64,000 nt of DNA from Pteria penguin. Its lineage: Eukaryota > Mollusca > Bivalvia > Pterioida > Pteriidae. The notes under the pieces were generated by a model, which saw nothing but the letters and a program-made list of their open reading frames with translations, was not told the origin of the DNA and did not search any database. Location of the stretch: NCBI GenBank assembly GCA_035048485.1, contig CM068581.1, positions 6,151,430-6,215,429 on the forward strand, read 5' to 3'. The translations under genes and the position numbers were made by a program. Below are positions 23,401-38,400 of this stretch, one piece after another; positions within the stretch are counted from its first letter, which is position 1; the number at the start of each line of letters is the position of its first letter.

Positions 23401-26400
23401 AGTATAACATTATGATGGTCCCAGTGTCTGTTGTATAACATTATGATGGTCTCAGTGTCTGTAGTATAAGAGTATGATAGTCCCAGTGTCTATAGTATAA
23501 CATTATGATGGTCTCAGTGTTTGTAGTATAACATTATGATGGTCACTGTGTCTGTAGTATAACATTATGATGGTCTCAGTGTCTGTAGTATAACATTATG
23601 ATGGTCACTGTGTCTGTAGTATAACATTATGTTGGTCCCAGTGTCTGTAGTATAACATTATGATGGTCTCAGTGTGTGTAGTATAACATTATGATGGTCT
23701 CAGTGTCTGTAGTATAACATTATGATGGTCAGTGTGTCTGTAGTATAACATTATGATGGTCTCAGTGTCTGTAGTATAACATTATGATGGTCTCAGTGTC
23801 TGTAGTATAACATTATGATGGTCACTGTGTCTGTAGTATAACATTATGATGGTCTCAGTGTGTGTAGTATAACATTATGATGGCCTCAGTGTCTGTAGTA
23901 GAACATTATGATGGTGTCAGTGTCTGTAGTATAACACTATGATGGTCACTGTGTCTGTAGTATAACATTATGATGGTCTCAGTGTCTGTAGTATAACATT
24001 ATGATGGTCCCAGTGTCTGTAGTATAACATTATGATGGTCACTGTGTCTGTAGTATAACATTATGATGGTCTCAGTGTCTGTAGTATAACATTATGATGG
24101 TCTCAGTGTGTGTAGTATAACATTATGATGGTCTCAGTGTCTGTAGTATAACATTATGATGGTCACTGTGTCTGTAGTATAACACTATGATGGTCTCAGT
24201 GTCTGTAGTATAACATTATGATGGTCTCAGTGTCTGTAGTATAACATTATGATGGTCTCAGTGTCTGTAGTATAACATTATGATGGTCTCAGTGTCTGTA
24301 GTATAACACTATGATGGTCACTGTGTCTGTAGTATAACATTATGATGGTCTCAGTGTCTGTAGTATAACATTATGATGGTCTCAGTGTCTGTAGTAGAAC
24401 ATTATGATGGTCATTGTGTCTGTAGTATAACATTATGATGGTCTCAGTGTGTGTAGTATAACATTATGATGGGCCCAGTGTCTGTAGTATAACATTATGA
24501 TGGTCCCAGTGTGTGTAGTATAACATTATGATGGTCTCAGTGTCTGTAGTATAACATTATGATGGTCTCAGTGTCTGTAGTATAAAACTATGATGGTCAC
24601 TGTGTCTGTAGTATAACATTATGATGGTCTCAGTGTCTGTAGTATAACATTATGATGGTCTCAGTGTCTGTAGTATAACATTATGATGGTCATTGTGTCT
24701 GTAGTATAACATTATGATGGTCTCAGTGTGTGTAGTATAACATTATGATGGGCCCAGTGTCTGTAGTATAACATTATGATGGTCCCAGTGTGTGTAGTAT
24801 AACATTATGATGGTCTCAGTGTCTGTAGTATAACATTATGATGGTCCCAGTGTCTGTAGTATAACATTATGATGGTCTCAGTGCCTGTAGTATAACATTA
24901 TGATGGTCTCAGTGCCTGTAGTATAACATTATGATGGTCTCAGTGTGTGTAGTATAACATTATGATGGTCCCAGTGTCTGTAGTATAACATTATGATGGT
25001 CTCAGTGCCTGTAGTATAACATTATGATGGTCTCAGTGTGTGTAGTATAACATTATGATGGTCCCAGTGTCTGTAGTATAACATTATGATGGTCTCAGTG
25101 TGTGTAGTATAACATTATGATGGTCCCAGTGTCTGTAGTATAACATTATGATGGTCCCAGTGTCTGTAGTATAACATTATGATGATCACTGTGTCTGTAG
25201 TATAACACTATGAAGGTCTCAGTGTCTGTAGTATAACACTATGATGGTCCCAGTTTCTGTAGTATAACATTATGATGGTCACTGTTCCTATAGTATAACA
25301 TTATGATGGTCCCAGTGTCTGTAGTATAACATTATGATGGTCTCAGTGTCTGTAGTATAACATTATGATGGTCTCAGTGTCTGTAGTATAACATTATGAT
25401 GGTCTCAGTGTCTGTAGTATAACATTATGATGGTCTCAGTGTCTGTAGTATAACATTATGATGGTCTCAGTGTCTGTAGTATAACATTATCATGGTCTCA
25501 GTGTCTGTAGTATAACATTATGATGGTCCCAGTGCCTGTAGTATAACATTATGATGGTCTCATTGTCTGTAGTATAACATTATGATGGTCTCAGTGTCTG
25601 TAGTATAACATTATGATGGTCACAGTGTCTGTAGTATAACATTATGATGGTCTCAGTGTCTGTAGTATAATATTATGATGGTCTTAGTGTTTGTAGTATA
25701 ACATTATGATGGTCTCAGTGTTTGTAGTATAACATTATGATATTCACTGTGTCTGTAGTATAACATTATGATGGTCTCAGTGTCTGCAGTATAACATTAT
25801 GATGGTCTCAGTGTCTGTAGTATAACATTATGATGGTCTCAGTGTATGTAGTATAACATTATCATGGTCTCAGTGTCTGTAGTATAACATTATGATATTC
25901 ACTGTGTCTGTAGTATAACATTATGATGGTCTCAGTGTCTGCAGTATAACATTATGATGGTCTCAGTGTCTGTAGTATAACATTATGATGGTCTCAGTGT
26001 CTGTAGTATAACATTATCATGGTCTCAGTGTCTGTAGTATAACATTATGATGGTCCCAGTGCCTGTAGTATAACATTATGATGGTCCCAGTGTCTGTAGT
26101 ATAACATTATGATGATCTCAGTGTCTGTAGTATAACATTATGATGGTCTCAGTGTCTGTAGTATAACATTATGATGGTCTCAGTGTCTGTAGTATAACAT
26201 TATCATGGTCTCAGTGTCTGTAGTATAACATTATGATGGTCCCAGTGCCTGTAGTATAACATTATGATGGTCCCAGTGTCTGTAGTATAACATTATGATG
26301 ATCTCAGTGTCTGTAGTATAACATTATGATGGTCTCAGTGTCTGTAGTATAACATTATGATGATCTCAGTGTCTGTAGTATAACATTATGATGGTCTCAG

Positions 26401-29400
26401 TGTCTGTAGTATAACATTATGATGGTCTCATTGTCTGTAGTATAACATTATGATGGTCTCAGTGTCTGTAGTATAACATTATGATGGTCTCAGTGTCTGT
26501 AGTATAACACTATGATAGTCTCATTGTCTGTAGTATAACATTATGATGGTCTCAGTGTCTGTAGTATAACATTATGATGGTCACAGTGTCTGTAGTATAA
26601 CATTATGATGGTCTCAGTGTCTGTAGTATAATATTATGATGGTCTTAGTGTTTGTAGTATAACATTATGATGGTCTCAGTGTTTGTAGTATAACATTATG
26701 ATATTCACTGTGTCTGTAGTATAACATTATGATGGTCTCAGTGTCTGCAGTATAACATTATGATGGTCTCAGTGTCTGTAGTATAACATTATGATGGTCT
26801 CAGTGTCTGTAGTATAACATTATCATGGTCTCAGTGTCTGTAGTATAACATTATGATATTCACTGTGTCTGTAGTATAACATTATGATGGTCTCCGTGTC
26901 TGCAGTATAACATTATGATGGTCTCAGTGTCTGTAGTATAACATTATGATGGTCTCAGTGTCTGTAGTATAACATTATGATGGTCTCAGTGTCTGTAGTA
27001 TAACATTATGATGGTCCCAGTGTATGTAGTATAACATTATGATGGTCTCAGTGTATGTAGTATAACATTATGATGGTCTCAGTGTCTGTAGTATAACATT
27101 ATGATGGTCACTGTGTCTGTAGTATAACATTATGATGGTCACTGTGTCTGTAGTATAACACTATGATGGTCTCAGTGTCTATAGTATAACATTATGATGG
27201 TCACTGTGTCTGTAGTATAACACTATGATGGTCTCAGTGTCTATAGTATAACATTATGATGGTCTCAGTGTCTGTAGTATAACACTATGATAGTCTCAGT
27301 GTCTGTAGTATAACATTATGATGGTCCCAGTGTCTGTAGTATAACATTATGCTGGTCTCAGTGTCTGTAGTATAACACTATGATAGTCTCAGTGTCTGTA
27401 GTATAACATTATGATGGTCACTGTGTCTGTAGTATAACATTATGATGGTCTCAGTGTCTGTAGTATAACATTATGATGGTCCCAGTGTGTGTAGTATAAC
27501 ATTATGATAGTCCCAGTGCCTGTAATATAACATTATGATGGTCACTGTGTCTGTAGTATAACATTATGATGGTCCCAGTGTCTCAGTGTCTGTAGTATAA
27601 CACTATGATGGTCTCAGTGTCTATAGTATAACATTATGATGGTCCCAGTGTCTGTAGTATAACATTATGATGGTCACTGTGTCTGTAGTATAACATTATG
27701 ATAGTCTAAGTGTCTGTAGTATAACATTATGATGGTCTCAGTGTCTGTAGTATAACATTATGATGGTCTCAGTGTGTGTAGTATAACATTATGATGGTCA
27801 CTGTGTCTGTAGTATAACATTATAATGGTCCCAGTGTGTGTAGTATAACATTATGTTAGTCCCAGTGTCTGTAGTATAACATTATGATGGTCTCAGTGTC
27901 TGTAGTGTAACATTATGATGGTCTCAGTGTCTGTAGTATAACATTATGATGGTCTCAGTGTCTGTAGTATAACATTATGATGGTCCCAGTGTCTGTAGTA
28001 TAACATTATGATGGTCTCAGTGTCTGTAGTATAACATTATGATGGTCCCAGTGTGTGTAGTATAACATTATGATGGACTCAGTGTCTGTAGTATAACATT
28101 ATGATGGTCTCAGTGTCTGTAGTATAACATTATAATGGTCCCAGTGTCTGTAGTATAACATTATGATGGTCTCAGTGTCTGTAGTATAACATTATGATGG
28201 TCCCAGTGTCTGTAGTATACCATTATGATGGTCACTGTGTCTGTAGTATAACATTATGATGGTCTCAGTGTCTGTAGTATAACATTATAATGGTCCCAGT
28301 GTCTGTAGTATAACATTATGATGGTCACTGTGTCTGTAGTATAACATGATGATGGTCACTGTGTCTGTAGTATAAGATTATGATGGTCTCAGTGTCTGTA
28401 GTATAACAATATTATCGTCTCAGTGTGTGTAGTATAACATTATGATGGTCACTGTGTCTGTAGTATAACATTATGATGGTCTCAGTGTCTGTAGTATAAC
28501 AATATGATCGTCTCAGTGTGTGTAGTATAACATTATGATTGTCTTAGTGTATGTAGTATAACATTATGATGATCTCAGTGCCTGTAGTATAACATTATGA
28601 TGGTCTCAGTGTCTGTAGTATAACATTATGATGGTCTCAGTGTCTGTAGTATAACATTATGATGGTCTCATTGTCTGTAGTATAACATTATGATGGTCTC
28701 AGTGTCTGTAGTATAACATTATGATGGTCTCAGTGTCTGTAGTATAGCACTCTGATGGTCACTGTGTCTGTAGTATAACACAATGATGGTCTCAGTGTCT
28801 GTAGTATAACACTATGATGGTCACTGTGTCTGTAGTATAACATTATGATGGTCATTGTGTCTGTAGTATAACATTATGATGGTCTCAGTGTCTGTAGTAT
28901 AACATTATGATGGTCTCAGTGTCTGTAGTATAACATTATGATGGGCCCAGTGTATGTAGTATAACATTATGATGGTCATTGTGTCTGTAGTATAACATTA
29001 TGATGGTCTCAGTGTCTGTAGTATAACATTATCATGGTCTCAGTGTCTGTAGTATAACATTATCATGGTCCCAGTGCCTGTAGTATAACATTATGATGGT
29101 CTCATTGTCTGTAGTATAACATTATGATGGTCTCAGTGTCTGTAGTATAACATTATGATGGTCACAGTGTCTGTAGTATAACATTATGATGGTCTCAGTG
29201 TCTGTAGTATAATATTATGATGGTTTTAGTGTTTGTAGTATAACATTATGATGGTCTCAGTGTTTGTAGTACAACATTATGATATTCAGTGTGTCTGTAG
29301 TATAACATTATGATGGTCTCAGTGTCTGCAGTATAACATTATGATGGTCTCAGTGTCTGTAGTATAACATTATGATGGTCTCAGTGTCTGTAGTATAACA

Positions 29401-32400
29401 TTATCATGGTCTCAGTGTCTGTAGTATAACATTATGATATTCACTGTGTCTGTAGTATAACATTATGATGGTCTCAGTGTCTGCAGTATAACATTATGAT
29501 GGTCTCAGTGTCTGTAGTATAACATTATGATGGTCTCAGTGTCTGTAGTATAACATTATGATGGTCTCAGTGTCTGTAGTATAACATTATGATGGTCCCA
29601 GTGTATGTAGTATAACATTATGATGGTCTCAGTGTATGTAGTATAACATTATGATGGTCTCAGTGTCTGTAGTATAACATTATGATGGTCACTGTGTCTG
29701 AAGTATAACATTATGATGGTCAATGTGTCTGTAGTATAACACTATGATGGTCTCAGTGTCTATAGTATAACATTATGATGGTCACTGTGTCTGTAGTATA
29801 ACACTATGATGGTCTCAGTGTCTATAGGATAACATTATGATGGTCTCAGTGTCTGTAGTATAACACTATGATAGTCTCAGTGTCTGTAGTATAACATTAT
29901 GATGGTCCCAGTGTCTGTAGTATAACATTATGCTTGTCTCAGTGTCTGTAGTATAACACTATGATAGTCTCAGTGTCTGTAGTATAACATTATGATGGTC
30001 ACTGTGTCTGTAGTATAACATTATGATGGTCTCAGTGTCTGTAGTATAACATTATGATGGTCCCAGTGTGTGTAGTATAACATTATGATAGTCCCAGTGC
30101 CTGTAATATAACATTATGATGGTCACTGTGTCTGTAGTATAACATTATGATGGTCCCAGTGTCTGTAGTATAACATTATGATGGTCTCAGTGTCTGTAGT
30201 ATAACATTATGATGGTCTCAGTGTCTGTAGTATAACATTATGATGGTCTCAGTGTCTGTAGTATAACATTATGATGGTCTCAGTGTCTGTAGTATAACAT
30301 TATGATGGTCACTGTGTCTGTAGTATAACATTATGATGGTCCCAGTGTGTGTAGTATAACATTATGTTAGTCCCAGTGTCTGTAGTATAACATGATGATG
30401 GTCTCAGTGTCTGTAGTGTAACATTATGATGGTCTCAGTGTCTGTAGTATAACATTATGATGGTCTCAGTGTCTGTAGTATAACATTATGATGGTCCCAG
30501 TGTCTGTAGTATAACATTATGATGGTCTCAGTGTCTGTAGTATAACATTATGATGGTCCCAGTGTGTGTAGTATAACATTATGATGGTCTCAGTGTCTGT
30601 AGTATAACATTATGATGGTCTCAGTGTCTGTAGTATAACATTATAATGGTCCCAGTGTCTGTAGTATAACATTATGATGGTCTCAGTGTCTGTAGTATAA
30701 CATTATGATGGTCCCAGTGTCTGTAGTATACCATTATGATGGTCACTGTGTCTGTAGTATAACATTATGATGGTCTCAGTGTCTGTAGTATAACATTATA
30801 ATTGTCACAGTGTCTGTAGTATAACATTATGATGGTCACTGTGTCTGTAGTATAACATGATGATGGTCACTGTGTCTGTAGTATAACATTATGATGGTCT
30901 CAGTGTCTGTAGTATAACAATATTATCGTCTCAGTGTGTGTAGTATAACATTATGATGGTCACTGTGTCTGTAGTATAACATTATGATGGTCTCAGTGTC
31001 TGTAGTATAACAATATGATCGTCTCAGTGTGTGTAGTATAACATTATGATGGTCTTAGTGTATGTAGTATAACATTATGATGATCTCAGTGCCTGTAGTA
31101 TAACATTATGATGGTCACTGTGTCTGTAGTATAACATTATGATGGTCTCAGTGTCTGTAGTATAACATAATGATGGTCAGTGTGTCTGTAGTATAACATT
31201 ATGATGGTCCCAGTGTCTGTAGTATAACACTATGATGGTCTCAGTGCCTGTAATATAACATTATGATGGTCTCAGTGTCTGTAGTATAACATTATGATGG
31301 TCACTGTGTCTGTAGTATAACATTATGATGGTCTCAGTGTCTGTAGTATAACATTATGATGGTCTCAGTGTCTGTAGTATAACATTATGATGGTCTCATT
31401 GTCTGTAGTATAACATTATGATGGTCTCAGTGTCTGTAGTATAACATTATGATGGTCTCAGTGTCTGTAGTATAACATTATGATGGTCCCAGTGTCTGTA
31501 GTATAACATTATGATGGTCTCATTGTCTCTAGTATAACATTATGATGGTCCCAGTGTCTGTAGTATAACATTATGATGGTGTCAGTGTCTGTAGTATAAC
31601 ATTATGATGGTCTCATTGTCTGTAGTATAACATTATAATGGTCCCAGTGTCTGTAGTATAACATTATGATGGTCTCAGTGTCTGTAGTATAACATTATGA
31701 TGGTCTCAGTGTCTGTAGTATAACATTATGATGGTCTCAGTGTCTGTAGTATAACATTATGATGGTCTCAGTGTCTGTAGTATAACATTCTGATGGTCCC
31801 AGTGTCTGTAGTATACCATTATGATGGTCACTGTGTCTGTAGTATAACATTATGATGGTCTAAGTGTCTGTAGTATAACATTATAATGGTCCCAGTGTCT
31901 GTAGTATAACATTATGATGGTCACTGTGTCTGTAGTATAACATTATGATGGTCATTGTGTCTGTAGTATAACATTATGATGGTCTCAGTGTCTGTAGTAT
32001 AACAATATGATCGTCTCAGTGTGTGTAGTATAACATTATGATGGTCACTATGTCTGTAGTATAACATTATGATGGTCTCAGTGTCTGTAGTATAACAATA
32101 TGATCGTCTCAGTGTGTGTAGTATAACATTATGATGGTCACTATGTCTGTAGTATAACATTATGATGGTCTCAGTGTCTGTAGTATAACAATATGATCGT
32201 CTCAGTGTCTGTAGTATAACATTATGATGGTCTCAGTGTCTGTAGTATAACATTATGATGGTCTCAGTGTCTGTAGTATAACATTATGATGGTCAGTGTG
32301 TCTGTAGTATAACATTATGATGGTCTCAGTGTCTGTAGTATAACATTATGATGGTCTCAGTGTCTGTAGTATAACATTATGATGGTCAGTGTCTGTAGTA

Positions 32401-35400
32401 TAACATTATGATGGTCCCAGTGTCTGTAGTATAACACTATGATGGTCTCAGTGCCTGTAATATAACATTATGATGGTCACTGTGTCTGTAGTATAACATT
32501 ATGATGGTCTCAGTGTCTGTAGTATAACATTATGATGGTCTCAGTGTCTGTAGTATAAAGTTATGATGGTCACTGTGTCTGTAGTATAACATTATGATGG
32601 TCCCAGTGTCTGTAGTATAACATTATGATTGTCTCAGTGTCTGTAGTATAACATTATGATGGTCTCATTGTCTGTAGTATAACATTATGATGGTCTCAGT
32701 GTATGTAGTATAACATTATGATGGGCCCAGTGTCTGTAGTATAACATTATGATGGTCTCAGTGTCTGTAGTATAACATTATGATGGTCTCATTGTCTGTA
32801 GTATAACATTATGATGGTCTCAGTGTCTGTAGTATAACATTATGATGGTCTCATTGTCTGTAGTATAACATTATGATGGTCTCATTGTCTGTAGGATAAC
32901 ATTATGATGCTCCCAGTGTCTGTAGTATAACATTATGATGGTCTCAGTGTCTGTAGTATAACATTATGATGGTCTCAGTGTCTGTAGTATAACATTATGA
33001 TGGGCCCAGTGTATGTAGTATAACAGTATGATGGTCACTGTGTTTGTAGTATAACATTATGATGGTCTTAGTGTATGTAGTATAACATTATGATGATCTC
33101 AGTGCCTGTAGTATAACATTATGATGGTCACTGTGTCTGTAGTATAACATTATGATGGTCTCAGTGTCTGTAGTATAACATTATGATGGTCAGTGTGTCT
33201 GTAGTATAACATTATGATGGTCCCAGTGTCTGTAGTATAACACTATGATGGTCTCAGTGTCTCTAGTATAACATTATGATGGTCTCAGTGTCTGTAGTAT
33301 AACATTATGATGGTCACTGTGTCTGTAGTATAACATTATGATGGTCTCAGTGTCTATTGTATAACATTATGATGGTCTCAGTGTTTGTAGTATAACATTA
33401 TGATGGTCTCAGTGTCTGTAGTATAACATTATGATGGTCTCAGTGTCTGTAGTATAACATTATGATGGTCTCAGTGTCTGTAGTATAACATTATGATGGT
33501 CTCAGTGTTTGTAGTATAACATTATGATGGTCACTGTGTCTGTAGTATAACATTATGATGGTCTCAGTGTCTGTAGTATAACATTATGATGGTCTCAGTG
33601 TCTGTAGTATAACATTATGATGGTCTCAGTGTCTGTAGTATAACATTATGATGGTCCCAGTGTCTGTAGTATAACATTATGATGGTCTCAGTGTCTGTAG
33701 TATAACATTATGATGGTCACTGTGTCTGTAGTATAACATTATGTTGGTCCCAGTGTCTGTAGTATAACATTATGATGGTCTCAGTGTGTGTAGTATAACA
33801 TTATGATGGTCTCAGTGTCTGTAGTATAATATTATGATGGTCAGTGTGTCTGTAGTATAACATTATGATGGTCTCAGTGTCTGTAGTATAACATTATGAT
33901 GGTCTCAGTGTCTGTAGTATAACATTATGATGGTCACTGTGTCTGTAGTATAACATTATGATGGTCTCAGTGTGTGTAGTATAACATTATGATGGTCTTA
34001 GTGTCTGTAGTAGAACATTATGACTGTAGTATAACACTATGATGGTCACTGTGTCTGTAGTATAACATTATGATGGTCTCAGTATCTGTAGTATAACATT
34101 ATGATGGTCTCAGTGTCTGTAGTATAACATTATGATGGTCACTGTGTCTGTAGTATAACATTATGATGGTCTCAGTGTCTGTAGTATAACATTATGATGG
34201 TCTCAGTGTGTGTAGTATAACATTATGATGGTCTCAGTGTCTGTAGTATAACATTATGATGGTCACTGTGTCTGTAGTATAACACTATGATGGTCTCAGT
34301 GTCTGTAGTATAACATTATGATGGTCTCAGTGTCTGTAGTATAACATTATGATGGTCTCAGTGTCTGTAGTATAACATTATGATGGGCCCAGTGTATGTA
34401 GTATAACAGTATGATGGTCACTGTGTTTGTAGTATAACATTATGATGGTCTTAGTGTATGTAGTATAACATTATGATGATCTCAGTGCCTGTAGTATAAC
34501 ATTATGATGGTCACTGTGTCTGTAGTATAACATTATGATGGTCTCAGTGTCTGTAGTATAACATTATGATGGTCAGTGTGTCTGTAGTATAACATTATGA
34601 TGGTCCCAGTGTCTGTAGTATAACACTATGATGGTCTCAGTGTCTCTAGTATAACATTATGATGGTCTCAGTGTCTGTAGTATAACATTATGATGGTCAC
34701 TGTGTCTGTAGTATAACATTATGATGGTCTCAGTGTCTATTGTATAACATTATGATGGTCTCAGTGTTTGTAGTATAACATTATGATGGTCTCAGTGTCT
34801 GTAGTATAACATTATGATGGTCTCAGTGTCTGTAGTATAACATTATGATGGTCTCAGTGTCTGTAGTATAACATTATGATGGTCTCAGTGTCTGTAGTAT
34901 AACATTATGATGGTCACTGTGTCTGTAGTATAACATTATGATGGTCTCAGTGTCTGTAGTATAACATTATGATGGTCTCAGTGTCTGTAGTATAACATTA
35001 TGATGGTCTCAGTGTCTGTAGTATAACATTATGATGGTCCCAGTGTCTGTAGTATAACATTATGATGGTCTCAGTGTCTGTAGTATAACATTATGATGGT
35101 CACTGTGTCTGTAGTATAACATTATGTTGGTCCCAGTGTCTGTAGTATAACATTATGATGGTCTCAGTGTGTGTAGTATAACATTATGATGGTCTCAGTG
35201 TCTGTAGTATAACATTATGATGGTCAGTGTGTCTGTAGTATAACATTATGATGGTCCCAGTGTCTGTAGTATAACATTATGATGGTCTCAGTGTCTGTAG
35301 TATAACATTATGATGGTCACTGTGTCTGTAGTATAACATTATGATGGTCTCAGTGTGTGTAGTATAACATTATGATGGCCTCAGTGTCTGTAGTAGAACA

Positions 35401-38400
35401 TTATGATGGTGTCAGTGTCTGTAGTATAACACTATGATGGTCACTGTGTCTGTAGTATAACATTATGATGGTCTCAGTATCTGTAGTATAACATTATGAT
35501 GGTCTCAGTGTCTGTAGTATAACATTATGATGGTCACTGTGTCTGTAGTATAACATTATGATGGTCTCAGTGTCTGTAGTATAACATTATGATGGTCTCA
35601 GTGTGTGTAGTATAACATTATGATGGTCTCAGTGTCTGTAGTATAACATTATGATGGTCACTGTGTCTGTAGTATAACACTATGATGGTCTTAGTGTCTG
35701 TAGTATAACATTATGATGGTCTCAGTGTCTGTAGTATAACATTATGATGGTCTCAGTGTCTGTAGTATAACATTATGATGGTCTCAGTGTCTGTAGTATA
35801 ACACTATGATGGTCACTGTGTCTGTAGTATAACATTATGATGGTCTCAGTGTCTGTAGTATAACATTATGATGGTCTCAGTGTCTGTAGTATAAAGTTAT
35901 GATGGTCACTGTGTCTGTAGTATAACATTATGATGGTCCCAGTGTCTGTAGTATAACATTATGATTGTCCCAGTGTCTGTAGTATAACATTATGATGGTC
36001 TCATTGTCTGTAGTATAACATTATGATGGTCTCAGTGTATGTAGTATAACATTATGATGGGCCCAGTGTCTGTAGTATAACATTATGATGGTCTCAGTGT
36101 CTGTAGTATAACATTATGATGGTCTCATTGTCTGTAGTATAACATTATGATGGTCTCAGTGTCTGTAGTATAACATTATGATGGTCTCATTGTCTGTAGT
36201 ATAACATTATGATGCTCCCAGTGTCTGTAGTATAACATTATGATGGTCTCAGTGTCTGTAGTATAACATTATGATGCTCCCAGTGTCTGTAGTATAACAT
36301 TATGATGAGCCCAGTGTCTATAGTATAACATTATGATGGTCTCAGTGTCTGTAGTATAACATTATGATGGGCCCAGTGTATGTAGTATAACAGTATGATG
36401 GTCACTGTGTTTGTAGTATAACATTATGATGGTCTTAGTGTATGTAGTATAACATTATGATGATCTCAGTGCCTGTAGTATAACATTATGATGGTCACTG
36501 TGTCTGTAGTATAACATTATGATGGTCTCAGTGTCTGTAGTATAACATTATGATGGTCAGTGTGTCTGTAGTATAACATTATGATGGTCCCAGTGTCTGT
36601 AGTATAACACTATGATGGTCTCAGTGTCTGTAGTATAACATTATGATGGTCTCAGTGTCTGTAGTATAACATTATGATGGTCTCAGTGTGTGTAGTATAA
36701 CATTATGATGGTCTCAGTGTCTGTAGTATAACATTATGATGGTCACTGTGTCTGTAGTATAACACTATGATGGTCTCAGTGTCTGTAGTATAACATTATG
36801 ATGGTCTCAGTGTCTGTAGTATAACATTATGATGGTCTCAGTGTCTGTAGTATAACATTATGATGGTCTCAGTGTCTGTAGTATAACACTATGATGGTCA
36901 CTGTGTCTGTAGTATAACATTATGATGGTCTCAGTGTCTGTAGTATAACATTATGATGGTCTCAGTGTCTGTAGTAGAACATTATGATGGTCATTGTGTC
37001 TGTAGTATAACATTATGATGGTCTCAGTGTGTGTAGTATAACATTATGATGGGCCCAGTGTCTGTAGTATAACATTATGATGGTCCCAGTGTGTGTAGTA
37101 TAACATTATGATGGTTTCAGTGTCTGTAGTATAACATTATGATGGTCTCAGTGTCTGTAGTATAAAACTATGATGGTCACTGTGTCTGTAGTATAACATT
37201 ATGATGGTCTCAGTGTCTGTAGTATAACATTATGATGGTCTCAGTGTCTGTAGTATAACATTATGATGGTCATTGTGTCTGTAGTATAACATTATGATGG
37301 TCTCAGTGTGTGTAGTATAACATTATGATGGGCCCAGTGTCTGTAGTATAACATTATGATGGTCCCAGTGTGTGTAGTATAACATTATGATGGTCTCAGT
37401 GTCTGTAGTATAACATTATGATGGTCACTGTGTCTGTAGTATAACACTATGATGGTCTCAGTGTCTGTAGTATAACATTATGATGGTCTCAGTGTCTGTA
37501 GTATAACATTATGATGGTCTCAGTGTCTGTAGTATAACATTATGATGGTCTCAGTGTCTGTAGTATAACACTATGATGGTCACTGTGTCTGTAGTATAAC
37601 ATTATGATGGTCTCAGTGTCTGTAGTATAACATTATGATGGTCTCAGTGTCTGTAGTATAAAGTTATGATGGTCACTGTGTCTGTAGTATAACATTATGA
37701 TGGTCCCAGTGTCTGTAGTATAACATTATGATTGTCTCAGTGTCTGTAGTATAACATTATGATGGTCTCATTGTCTGTAGTATAACATTATGATGGTCTC
37801 AGTGTATGTAGTACAACATTATGATGGGCCCAGTGTCTGTAGTATAACATTATGATGGTCTCAGTGTCTGTAGTATAACATTATGATGGTCTCATTGTCT
37901 GTAGTATAACATTATGATGGTCTCAGTGTCTGTAGTATAACATTATGATGGTCTCATTGTCTGTAGTATAACATTATGATGCTCCCAGTGTCTGTAGTAT
38001 AACATTATGATGGTCTCAGTGTCTGTAGTATAACATTATGATGCTCCCAGTGTCTGTAGTATAACATTATGATGAGCCCAGTGTCTATAGTATAACATTA
38101 TGATGGTCTCAGTGTCTGTAGTATAACATTATGATGGGCCCAGTGTATGTAGTATAACAGTATGATGGTCACTGTGTTTGTAGTATAACATTATGATGGT
38201 CTTAGTGTATGTAGTATAACATTATGATGATCTCAGTGCCTGTAGTATAACATTATGATGGTCACTGTGTCTGTAGTATAACATTATGATGGTCTCAGTG
38301 TCTGTAGTATAACATTATGATGGTCAGTATGTCTGTAGTATAACATTATGATGGTCCCAGTGTCTGTAGTATAACACTATGATGGTCTCAGTGTCTGTAG

